The notes below the pieces were generated by a model. It saw only the letters and a list, made by a program, of their open reading frames with translations, searched no databases and was not told the origin of the DNA. From the NCBI GenBank assembly GCA_037176845.1, contig JAYKXP010000386.1, positions 1 to 15,700 of the forward strand: a DNA stretch of 15,700 nucleotides. Reading direction: 5' to 3'. Made by a program: the position numbers and the translations under genes. Below, one piece after another: positions 1 to 8,855 of the stretch; position 1 is the first letter of the stretch; the number at the start of each line of letters is the position of its first letter. The DNA comes from Paramarasmius palmivorus. Lineage: Eukaryota; Basidiomycota; Agaricomycetes; Agaricales; Marasmiaceae.

Positions 1-977
1 CCAGTGTTCGCGTTTGGGCCGTAACAACTCAACACTTTCTGCACTTCATCTGACGGACGAGGATGGACGATGACGACGATGACAGAACTCATCGTCGAAT
101 TCTTTTAAAAATACAACCAGACCTCACCACGACATAGCTGCTTTCCCACAAGAGTACGCTGCACCGTCGCTTCTCCGCCTCCTTCAGGGACCGCTCCCAT
201 ATCAAACTCCTCCTCTACTTCATCCATCTCCACCGTCAAAACGCCTCCGTCAACCCCATGCACCATTGGCTCATTCAACGGGCGAGTTTACACATCCTGA
301 AGGTTACTGGCGATACTGTAGCAGTCGCTCTTGACCAGTACCAGGACAACTTATCCAGAACATTCCCACGAATAACGACAGCACGTGACCTGACCCTCCT
401 CGACTTCCCCATGTCCAACACCTCCTCCTCACGACCGAAGGAAGAGGACAATACCGACGATAGCTGGTTCTACACACATAGAAGAGCAGCCGTAAGAGCC
501 AAGCAATACACGATACCCCAAATGTCAAAGCGACACAGTCAGAGCCTATCACTACACCGTCCGTCGTTTTTGAGAGCCGGAGCCCATTAGGTCGCACTCG
601 AACGTCTCTCATCAGCCCCGCCAAATACCATACCGTTTCCTCTACTTAGCAACAGATCTACGCACCGACCCCGACCTCTATCGAAACTACGAAAACCTCA
701 TTACGCACATTACACCTTCAAATCCGCATCCACCTCGCATCCCAAATTAACTGCATTATTACACCTTCACTAACAGACTATCTACCGTCCCCTCCAGTAA
801 CTCGTCCAACTCGCCGCAACACCACTGGTTCACGTTTACTTCTCTCCCATCCCGTTCTCGGAATGCTGCGTACTGCGTCTCTACTCACTCTCAGCATGCG
901 GCCATACGCTCCACCACCAGGACATGTCACACGAACATCTTTTCCTTCATGACCCCCAGTGATATACAAACGATATT
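1..977. other. C-rich, G-poor stretch without a recognisable gene
   Basis: The plus strand is rich in C and A and poor in G (for example around 130-260 and 640-800), which makes stop codons rare and open frames common. Two open frames stand out: 258-590 (110 codons from an ATG) and a frame without early ATG from about 649 to 951 ending in TGA. Neither shows a domain or motif that I recognise, and I find no convincing GT-AG intron linking them. I read this as non-coding or as a diverged relic. Confidence 0.35.
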
Positions 978-1500
978 CACTTCATCCGACAGTGACCAGA
1001 GTTTCGCCGGAGCGCAAGGAGAAACGTGCCATAGACGTGGCTCGTGACTCGTTAGCAGCGTTCGCTCGCATTACAGCTTTTTTCTGGTAGGGGCCATAAG
1101 GGGCTTCCTCTGGGTTTACACGGCCAACGAGGGGGGATGGTATCAAGTTCCACTGGTATCCGATAGCTTTCGAGGGGCCCGTTGCCAAGATCAATACGCC
1201 ATTAACAGACAAGACTTTGCTGCTTCGGCACAATACGCGTGCGATATTGGTTTGGGTAACGTACTTACCCCTAGGGCCAAGTATGGAATTCAAGTACAAA
1301 GGACACGCACCGGGTGTTCGGAGTTTACGGGAAGACTACTTCCATTTGGTTCCCGCAGATACCTGTTATCGTTGACGCTGACCAAGTAAATTCTGAGCGA
1401 TTGGGGTAGCGCCTGTTTGGGCCAGGAGGTTCCTTCTACATTCAGCATGATTATCGTTCGCGTCAGCTCTAGAACATTCATCATAAGAGCTCAAATTCCG
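978..1500. other. Unassigned region, open frames on both strands
   Basis: The minus strand has open frames at 982-1299 and 1290-1484. The plus strand has a stop-free frame of about 90 codons without ATG ending in TGA near 1375. A possible minus-strand donor (GTGCGT near 1310) and a GTAAGT just after it could be splice sites, but no combination gives a product I recognise. It may be the decayed remains of a gene; the coding strand cannot be decided from the sequence alone. Confidence 0.2.
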
Positions 1501-2190
1501 GCGAAGTCAAGGTGAATGGGGGCCCTTGGATTTTGCGTTGCTGTGTATTTAGCGATAGATCAGGCACCCAGTTAGTAGTCTCTTGTCATTATTTCGTTCA
1601 ACTCGTTCCCTCTGCTGGCGGTTCGATGGTGGCATCGTGTCTTACGACCTAGTACCAAGGATGCTGGTCGTCATCAGAACAACGGGTTCCCTCCTCAGTA
1701 GATATCCACGTGACTTTGACGTGTAGGGTTGTTCTGGTCGTTGTGAGTGTTTTGTTTAGACAAGATAATGCAGTCGTTTCAAATCTTGTTCCCTCTATCT
1801 TAGCACGCCTTGCTGTAGGGACCTAATCGTCGGAAGATCAGAATGCATGATCCGTCACATACACAGCCCTCACTCGAAGAAGAAAAAGACGTCACCGGTC
1901 TTGAAGTTTGAACTGGGTAAGTAAGGCAACGGCTGAGTTGGCCGGAAAAGCCGGTGCGCTTCCTTTCCGAACAACTTCGGTATCGTGGTCTAGGTGACTA
2001 TCTACCGCGCTGAGTTTTCTCAGGCGAGTCAAAGAGCTGATTCTCAAAGTCTCCACTCTTGGACTACAGTTTGCTCGTGGAATTCAATCTTGCAACGAGG
2101 AAAACAGGATATCTCCGACGTGATCGCTCAAAGTCTGCGCGGTAAGCTTCTTTGCATGCTGTTCCTGGGCGTGTTCGTTAGTTGGACAAT
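1501..2190. other. Intergenic or relic DNA, nothing recognised
   Basis: All frames are interrupted often. The longest is a plus-strand frame at 1994-2200 that would need a GTG start. There is a small CCGG-AAAAG-CCGG hairpin-like motif near 1940-1955. I see no gene here. Confidence 0.3.
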
Positions 2191-2191
2191 A

Positions 2192-2419
2192 TCATGTTAG
2201 CCTGACTTCGCTCTGCGCGCACGCGTCCCTCTCTTCTGCATAATCTGCCATAGTCAAGTCCAAAGTCGACTTCCTATTAGGGTCACATAACAAGCCAAGA
2301 TGCGATTGCTCTCGAACGTGCCATGCGAGAAAGTTGGATCCGAAGCCTTTTGCGAAGACCTGCACAGAATGGCAGTCATTGGATCGACTCCACATTGTCC
2401 TGTCACATATCAGAGTCAA
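2192..2419 (-). other. Short unassigned open frame
   Basis: This 75-codon minus-strand frame contains a plausible 3' splice acceptor (ending in TGTGCAG near 2365-2371) followed by about 55 open codons containing LLCDPNRKSTLDL. The 'DPN' context recalls the middle of peroxiredoxins, but the catalytic cysteine motif and the rest of that fold are not found next to it, so I do not assign it. It could be one exon of a decayed gene or a chance frame. Confidence 0.15.
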
Positions 2420-2950
2420 TTCTGCCGAAGCGCTAGACCATGAAGTAGCAGCATGAGCATGGGTTAAAGGGAAAGAAAGAAAAGGAAGATATGGGAATGT
2501 TGATTAGTGAAAAGAGGAACCATTCTGGACACAACAGGCCAACAGGCACGAGAAAGCCGAGAGTGACAACTAGAGAGAAGATTCGTGCTGGGTTTGGATG
2601 CTATGGATGCGCAGACATTGGATCGGCGGACCCATTTCGTCGTCCTATCAAGATGAGGTGTTAAGGTTGCCTGGCGTTTGTTCCTTCCCTGTACGATTCA
2701 AGCTTATTTCATTCGCAGGTCGTCTTGCTACAGACGAAAACACGAAATTTGGATAATGATTTACTATCCGGTGTTATCGACATCCTTTCACCATACAACG
2801 TTTGAAGAAGTGAGCACTTCTGGAAGGGCTTGAGTGCTGATCGGGTACGATGCACATCATCTGCTCGAACAACCGACAGAAAACAACAACTCTCCTGCAC
2901 AAGATTAGTCCAGTCCACCAACATACGAGTATGCTGAAGGTTCTTCAAGT
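2420..2950. other. Intergenic DNA
   Basis: A purine-rich run on the plus strand (2465-2495) corresponds to a CT-rich run on the minus strand, of the kind found in fungal promoters and 5' leaders. The 79-codon minus frame at 2709-2948 has no recognisable feature. No gene is supported. Confidence 0.25.
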
Positions 2951-2953
2951 TCC

Positions 2954-3782
2954 ATGAAAAAAAGCGAGAATCGTGGTGGAGATGGTGGCGATCATTTGTT
3001 TGATTTAGAGGAACCGTTCACCAGCTGCTCCTCGTCCCTTTCATTTCCGGTCTCTTCACCCAGTGCTTTTTCATTATGCAATCTCGGACCTCAACCTTCC
3101 GTATTACCCCTATTGCAACACAACGAATACGTTCTTTATACACCACCCCATCAACCACATGCTCAACCTCCGCATTATTTTCACAAGGTCGCCTATTTAA
3201 CTCGTCACTATTGGGCCCCCCCCTTGTTTGTTTCCCCCCTTATCTCTTTATTTATGTACAACTGCACGGTTTGGCTTCCTTCATTCGCCTTCTCGTTATA
3301 TCGTTGTTCTGGGGGTCTTGCCTTCTTCCTACAAAAGCCCGACGCTCGGAGGGTACACGGTTCAAACATAGTAATTGTACCAGTGAGACCGTTTGGTGAG
3401 CACCCGTTGCGGGGACTGTTGTTTCGGCAGAAGGACCTCCTATCGCGCATGCCATGCATCCCCGACGGACCTAGATCCCTGCTACAATAGGAATCCGAAC
3501 CCCAAGCCCCGTTCTAACACGCGCGCGTGTATCGATGTATCTGATTGCTCAACTATGTCCCCCACATCGGGGGTCTTTTCGCATCTTAGCGACCCCTCGC
3601 TCGTGGTCAGTTCTACTCCTCAATCACAACGAATTACGCTTTTGTCATCGCTTGCTCGATTTTCATTATCAGTCCAGCCACTCATTCAAACTCCTTTGTA
3701 CTATACGCAATCTCCAAGGTTATCGGACTTTCGCTCTTCATCATCCCTAATCAGTTTTCCCTCTTACATCCCATGTGCGTAG
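2954..3782 (+). other. Pyrimidine-rich open frames, product not recognised
   Basis: Two overlapping plus-strand frames cover this block: 2954-3490 (178 codons) and 3393-3782 (129 codons). Both are rich in Ser, Pro, Leu and Phe, as expected when pyrimidine-rich DNA happens to lack stops. There is no domain, signal peptide or convincing intron. C homopolymers (C8 at 3216-3223, C6 at 3234-3239) interrupt the block. A weak internal similarity exists (an ACAACGAA-T-TACG word near 3119 and again near 3627). I favour non-coding or relic DNA over a real gene. Confidence 0.2.
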
Positions 3783-4200
3783 CGGGCAACAAGGTCCTGT
3801 GCAGGCGGCAAAAACACACAATCGGCGCAACGATAACCCAAGCTAAGGCATGAAGTTGTGGATAGAACGTTGTTTTCTTAATTCTTTAGTTATTCGTGCA
3901 TGTTATTGTTAGTTAGCTACGCATGTTTTTTTCTTTTTTTCTCGAATTAGTACAAACGACAACGTAATTACTCCTTATGGTGCATATTTAGACTTCCCCC
4001 TTAAACTCGCAAGGTGTGTATATTATGTCCACGTAACTATGGCAATATTCTGTGATTTGCTGTACAACTATCCGTTCAGGTACTAGATGCCAACCAAACA
4101 TAAACCTCATTGTGACTTTTTAGAATAGCCATGGATCTTCACGCTTGAGCCATCTTACGGACATCGAGGGGCCGTGTATAGCCTGAATAGGCGCCGTCAA
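3783..4200. other. AT-rich intergenic stretch
   Basis: The sequence is AT-rich with T-runs (3927-3943) and no open frame of note on either strand. It lies downstream of the MAPEG-like relic on the minus strand and may include its former 3' flank. Confidence 0.4.
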
Positions 4201-4229
4201 CATGGAAGGTTTAGGCTTGATTGATGAGA

Positions 4230-4958
4230 TTCTACGCACCAGTGACGAGAGAGCGATTGAACCGGGGAAAGCCGCCGCCCAGACCATACTAAGAAAAGTT
4301 TGTAGTCAGTAACAAGTGGTATGGGAACCAACATCCCCCCCCTATTGACACAAGTACCTTTTGGGATCTCCTGTGATGTAGCCTCGGGTGTAAAAGACTC
4401 GGGAGAGAGGTGGGAAAATAAAGGGGGGGGAAGTTTGGGGGGGTCCAAAGACCGCAGAGCGATGCTGCTAGGACCGGATATTCGACAGCAGATAAGGCAG
4501 TCCTACATCCGTTGGTCGAGGCTGTGTTTCACGGAGTATACCTGAGGAAACCTACGTCAAGTAGATGATCGGGATGCTTTCACGTGTTTTGATGAGCGCC
4601 TTCACGTCGGTCAGCTACAACAGCATCATGATTGGATTCGCAACATACTTGAGCACAGTAGAACTTTTCGCATCAAATGAAGCCTCTTCCTGAGCCTTGT
4701 CGGCGTACACTATCAAAATCGACGTCAAAATCCAATTGCGTGATTGAACGATCCATGGCGACATACTCTGGGGGTACGGGATTTTTGCAACTTTCCTACG
4801 TCTTCCCACCATGAATACCTGACCGAGAAGAAGGACTGCAGTTGAGAGCAGGATGGCGCCAACGAGAGGCAGGCTGAAAATCCGAGGTTCAGCGTGAGTA
4901 TTACGCGTCATTTCTACGTCTCGGCAAACTGCTTACCCATCGGAACGACAACAGTGGT
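4230..4958 (-). pseudogene. MAPEG family (microsomal glutathione S-transferase 3-like) pseudogene
   Basis: Reading the minus strand through GT-AG introns gives the order of a fungal MGST3/MAPEG protein, a small four-helix membrane enzyme that conjugates glutathione. Seen: exon 4873-4767 (LLLGQVFMVGRRRKVAKIPYP), exon 4709-4649 (MYADKAQEEASFDA, then FYCAQ in another frame), exon 4599-4556 (RAHQNT, then ESIPIIYLT), exon 4502-4445 (EYPVLAASLCGLW), exon about 4408-4358 (LSRVFYTRGYITGDPK) and a last exon from 4288. Introns: 4936-4874, 4766-4710, 4648-4600, 4555-4503, 4357-4289. RAHQN and FYTRGYxTGDP are hallmark segments of the family. Damage: no in-frame start codon was found before TTVVVP; exons 1 and 2 are out of phase; exon 3 looks one base short in an A-run (4 A where 5 restores register); exon 4 has lost bases twice; and where an intron would be expected between exons 5 and 6 (4409-4444) there are only G/C runs and no GT-AG pair. 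Sequencing error in homopolymers could explain part, not all, of this. Confidence 0.82.
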
Positions 4959-5260
4959 GGCTGTTTGGAATCAGAGTATATTGGAGAGGTGATGAAGAGA
5001 AAGAAGAGCTCGAAGCTGGGCTCTTTATGTTGATCGTTTTCCCAGGTCGTCGAGAGCCGCGTCATGGGGATCGTTTTCGGCAACGTTCGAGAAACCACGT
5101 AGTCAGGTCATTTGGTGGGCCAATGATTCCGACGGGATTTCCTGCGGCTTTGCCAGTGACACCTGCCAGGCCTGCCCTTTGGGAATTCTTGCTGACAGGA
5201 TTGTATAGAGAACATCCGGGTTCTTTGTCAGGAAGCCGAGCTCGTTGAGAGAGAGACGTT
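4959..5260. promoter_or_regulatory. Former promoter and upstream region of the MAPEG relic
   Basis: On the minus strand an ATAAAG element (around 5020-5028) is followed by a CT-rich run (about 4970-5015) leading to the first MAPEG-like exon, a layout usual for basidiomycete promoters. Further upstream, minus-strand frames show short protein-like stretches (GLAGVTGKAAGNPVG near 5120-5165) and the plus strand has a 73-codon frame (5027-5248). None can be assigned. Confidence 0.3.
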
Positions 5261-5601
5261 CGTCAGCTTACGCAGGTTGGAACGTTTACCCGAACTATCA
5301 GCTATCAGCTACAGCGCTTTACTACAACTTTACTAAGGATATCCTTCTCCTCATTCTTCAATCCCATACATACTCCTGTCAAATCGATTCTATGATATAA
5401 ATCCAACCAATCCATCCTGTATCAACCAATAATCACGGCCAATCTATACCGTTACGCGTGCATTTGCACATGCGCCGCGAATAGCTGTTCACGCAGACCA
5501 AAAGGCCCATTCAAAACCACAACATCTAAATTTAAATCTCTACCCAATAACTTCCCTTACGCTACAGCTCCTTCCCATAGGTGAACATTGAAAACCCTAA
5601 T
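5261..5601. other. Intergenic, AT- and C-rich, no gene seen
   Basis: This stretch lies between the two relics. It is G-poor on the plus strand, contains a short repeated word (gctatcagct, 5298-5312) and a small GTGCA-TT-TGCAC palindrome near 5459-5470. No open frame of note occurs on either strand. Confidence 0.35.
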
Positions 5602-6388
5602 TCACCTGACCCCATACCTCCACATCTCCTCACCGACAACACGCAACCCAGATCTTTCGCGAAGTGCGCGTGCACGAGACTGGTATTCCGTTCAGAGCGT
5701 TACTCGTTTGAAGGCAAGTTTGGCCTTTGAATTGGAATGGGAGTACCTCCTCGCATGCTCCTCACACGTACTCATGCGATGCCTGACCTACGATGAGATG
5801 AGGATGCGACCATACGCCAGTGGTTGAGTCTTTCATGTCTGTCAAAATCATGTTTCGAGTTTTAGTCGAGGTTTCTGGGCAAGCCTACGTACCCAACAAT
5901 CTCCCCACCTAATGCAGGAACCCAAAATCCTTTTGGACCAGTCGTCCGCGTTCTCCTCCGTCGTCTGCTAGCTCGTAGTGTTCCGCAATGCGCGCCATAT
6001 CGGCTCTAATGCTCCGATACGCGCTCCGATACGCAAAGTGAACATAAAGCGTGCCATGGGAATAGATCAACGCGAAGAAGTAGGTGATACTACACGCGAG
6101 GAAGAGTAGAAGGTATGTTGTGGATGGGCTGGAAGATGGAGAAATGTCAGGGAACTAAGGAAGACTGCGTAGGCGCAATGCGCAGAGGTAGAACCGAGAT
6201 AGAACGAAGAGCACGAGCGATTCCGATGCAGCAGGGTGAGTTGGCTGCAGTATAGAGTCAGCACATGGAGGTCAAGAGGAAGAGGTGTACGCACAGCCCC
6301 ATACGATGCACGTCGTAAACATGTTTTGAACAACGAGGTTGTCGGATGGTTTGCTTTGACGGATTGGTATCCTGGGCTTGCTATCCAT
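5602..6388 (-). pseudogene. GNAT N-acetyltransferase pseudogene with membrane-segment insertion
   Basis: The minus strand, read in shifting frames, follows the Agaricomycete GNAT family in which one or two membrane helices interrupt the acetyltransferase fold. In order: ATG at 6388 with IPIRQSKPSDNLVVQNMFTT and a conserved xxGxNSP, split by an intron 6294-6245 with a CTGAC branch site and CTGCAG acceptor; a hydrophobic part (AYAVFLSSLTFL and LLLFLACSITYFFALIYS, different frames); RADMARIAEHYELADD; GFWVPALGGEIVGYVGL (5930-5880); HRRSGIA (5795-5775), matching the R/Q-x-x-G-x-G/A acetyl-CoA binding loop; CEEHARRYS; then TEYQSRARALRERSGLRV and a TGA at 5604-5602. The parts lie in several frames, and in-frame stops include TGA 6149-6147, TAA 5864-5862, TGA 5774-5772 and TGA 5694-5692, so no working protein is predicted. 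Such enzymes transfer acetyl groups from acetyl-CoA; the substrate is unknown. Confidence 0.78.
6011..6034. repeat. 12-bp tandem duplication inside the GNAT relic
   Basis: Two perfect copies of gctccgatacgc lie head to tail. On the minus strand they encode AYRS twice, just after the membrane segment of the GNAT relic, so the duplication is in register with the reading frame. Confidence 0.9.
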
Positions 6389-6408
6389 GATTTTCTAGGT
6401 AGATTGTT

Positions 6409-6444
6409 GAGGAACATGGCGAGGAACATGGCGAGGAACATGGC
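6409..6444. repeat. Three perfect 12-bp tandem copies (GAGGAACATGGC)
   Basis: Three identical head-to-tail copies lie just upstream of the ATG of the GNAT relic. On the minus strand each copy carries an ATG, giving an MFLA-type repeat in a frame that does not match the ATG at 6388. It is therefore a minisatellite in the former 5' leader rather than part of the enzyme. Confidence 0.92.
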
Positions 6445-6597
6445 GGTATCTTTGAGAGCAGGTACAAATTTGGACGACCGCGAGCGATGCGATGAATCAT
6501 CAAAATCTACACAGGACTAAGACTGTAACCATAGTATTACTTATTACTTCAGAAGACTACAAATAAAGCATGTCGGTAAAAAAAAAAAAAGATCTTT
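6445..6597. other. Spacer with A13/T13 tract at the 3' end of the intact gene
   Basis: Directly after the stop of the minus-strand gene there is a run of 13 A on the plus strand (6578-6590; T13 on the transcript strand). Further along the transcript, an AATAAG word (minus strand, near 6540) could serve as a weak polyadenylation signal. The spacer between the stop and the ATG of the GNAT relic is about 210 bp. Confidence 0.4.
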
Positions 6598-8855
6598 TTA
6601 AGCTTTCCCAATCCTTCTACGAACATGAAACGCATCCTTGAACCGTCTGGTAAGTCCTTTTGAAGATGTTTCCCCAAGAGATGTGACCACCATGTCAGAT
6701 TTCTTTGCACCAAATCCAACTTTAGCCTTGGCAATGAAACGCGCACCTGTTCATTTAGTGTCAGGATAGAATTGAGGAGGTGAGATAATTGGAACGAACC
6801 TCTGGTTTTGAAGTTATCTGCAAATCGCCTCAATGAACTGGAATTTGATACTCCGAGGTCTTCGAATCGATACTGGTCCCCGGTGAGTTCGAGAATAGGA
6901 CAGCCGAGTGAAAGCGCAAAGTCCGTCGTGGTAGGGACAAAGCCTTCAGAGATGTGCAGTCTCTGGATGGCGGCGTAGTGATCTGAAGACCAAAAATAGT
7001 ACACAAAATCTATCCTGGAAGTAAAAGATGGCAACCCTAAATGTGCCCGTTCAAGCTCAGGCACCATTTCTTGTCCAAGGGGATCGAAGGACCAGAAGTA
7101 CTTCTCGCCCTCCAACCAAGATCTCCAGATCGCTTCATCATCAGATAGACGGGGAACAGGTCGCATGAATAGATAGAAATTTGGGGGGATATTGGGTTCC
7201 TGGTACGGTGAAGTGCGTTCAAGGTGAAGAATGAAACTGTTAAGTGCAGCTAGGCCAAGTCAACGGACAGGTCAAACATGACAACACCAAAAACTTACCA
7301 CAATCCTCCCAATCATCTTCATGAATCCCGAGTTGGCTGAACACGCTGTGTGCCTGAGCGAGCCATGATTCCGCCAGAAATTCCTCCCCAGGATACAACA
7401 AATACCGGAGCTCTATCCCCTGAAGATCTTGTATCTCCGTCGACGTGACAGTAAACCTATACCCCTGGTCAGTCAGCGACATCCAACACCCAGCTTTTGC
7501 ATACATACCGCACCGAGCCGTCATCCATGACAACCTGACTCTCCCTCATTCCATCAGGAATCCTACCCCCCACCCTCCAAAGTCCATAATACCATCTTTC
7601 CCTGGCACCCGGCAATCTAGCAATGATATCTCGCGAGCGCCGATTGTATATTGCACCAGAGAGGGATGATAGGACAGGTATGACTTGGTCGTTGGCCAGG
7701 GGTTGTATGAATCCCAAAGTAGCCAAGCGAATTCCATGGAGGATAGTCCGAGCGGGGAATGTTCTTGTGAGATATTCAAAGACAGTGTTGTTGTCGCTAT
7801 ATGTTTGGATGGGGAGATGGGTGGAATGGGTGTTGGGTAGTGTGTTCTCGCTGGTGCTGAGCATGATTGCGGACTGGATAGAGGGTATCTCGAGGTATGG
7901 TCCTTTCTGAAGTGCGCCGGTTCTTGGGTCAACCCATAGTTCACATAAGAGCTGTAGCGCCTGTTAGTACAGGTTGTGATGATGGGCGTGAAGAGACATA
8001 CAAGGCTTCCCACTGAGAGTTCCCTCTGCATTCTGCCGAACTAGGTAACCATGATGAGATGCTATTTGGCATAGGTTTGCATTAGGGACGTACTTGGTGG
8101 GAAAAGTAAGAGTACAAGAGCGGCATCAACTGATAGCCGTCGTCGACAATACGACCAAGTGGGATGAGCGCTGTCGAAAAGACGTGTGAATACCATAAAC
8201 ACAGTTTCAGAAAAGATACCGCACCTTCGTAGAATACTAACGCTGGTAAACCTTTTTTGTTATCGTTGTATCCAAAGATTTGTGCGACATTAGTGTTCCT
8301 AAGGGTGTTCGGTAAACTTGATGTTCGAGCGAAGGTAATTGACCTACTTGATGTGCGCGAACTGGTCAAAGTCTTGTCTGAAAGCCTATCGGAGCATGAG
8401 GTCAGTGACATGAGAGCTGGGGTATGGGTGTAACTGACTTTGAGGGCATCGGGCCCATCGTATGTAACACACAAAAACTTGTCTTCCCTGTCTTCACCCC
8501 GAAGGCGAGCAATCCCGATGTTGCGACGAGCATCTACATCTCGCCAAAGTCGATACTGTTTTCTTCCTTCCTCATCGTGGCGATATTCCCTTCTGACCGA
8601 GGTTGTGGATACGTTCTCCTCAATACGCATGTCGCCTGGTTTGACACGATTGTACTGAGCCATAATTGAGGGGATCAGCCCAAAACCTCGAGTAACAGGA
8701 CAGAATGAACTCACATCGTCCCATATAGTCTGCTTCTTCCCTTTCCTCTGGGTAGTCGCAACACTCCTGCGGATATAGCAGTTGTTGTATACGCGGTTGG
8801 CCCTCGTGAATTGTCCATTGTGGATAGTGAACCCAGAGCTGTTGTGGAAGGACAT
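6598..8855 (-). CDS. Agaricomycete hypothetical protein with degenerate kinase-like N-lobe, 10 exons
   Basis: Exons (minus): 8855-8715, 8654-8439, 8385-8348, 8298-8225, 8170-8094, 8040-8002, 7951-7509, 7456-7299, 7249-6800, 6746-6598; 1785 nt, 594 residues. The nine introns are 49-60 nt, GT-AG, most with CTGAC/CTGAT branch sites, and every junction keeps one frame to TAA. Seen: an Asn-rich start (MSFHNSSGFTIHNGQF), then about residues 60-165 recalling a kinase N-lobe: CVTYDGPDALK, NTNVAQIFGYN, LPALVFYEALIPL. The catalytic HRD and DFG motifs are absent, so phosphotransfer is unlikely. Then ELWVDPRTGAL, a large middle region, a FWSFDPLGQEM block with GFVPTTTDFALSLGCPI, and a basic tail (LTRRFKDAFHVRRRIGKA). 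From memory these blocks recur in an expanded family of Agaricales proteins without known function. There is no signal peptide or membrane segment. Intron 6 has two possible acceptors 9 nt apart. The start is the first ATG in this frame and opens the family-like N-terminus. Confidence 0.85.
7952..8001 (-). other. Intron 6 with two candidate 3' acceptors
   Basis: From the donor GTATGT at 8001 the first acceptor (CTAACAG, ending at 7961) would give a 41-nt intron. The second (CTACAG, ending at 7952) gives 50 nt and places TACTAAC as the branch site about 10 nt before the cut. Both keep the frame; the first adds Ala-Leu-Gln. I used the second because 41 nt is short for this gene and leaves no room for the branch site. 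Confidence 0.6.

Noticed and set aside
2192..2419. Peroxiredoxin-like fragment (LLCDPNRKSTLDL)
   Set aside because: Only a DPN-type context resembles the family; the catalytic cysteine motif and flanking blocks are not found nearby, so the likeness may be chance.
5588..5602. Telomere-like AACCCTAA word
   Set aside because: A single unit only, with no array.
7623..7910. 95-codon plus-strand frame inside exon 7 of the kinase-like gene
   Set aside because: Antisense shadow of a well-supported exon.
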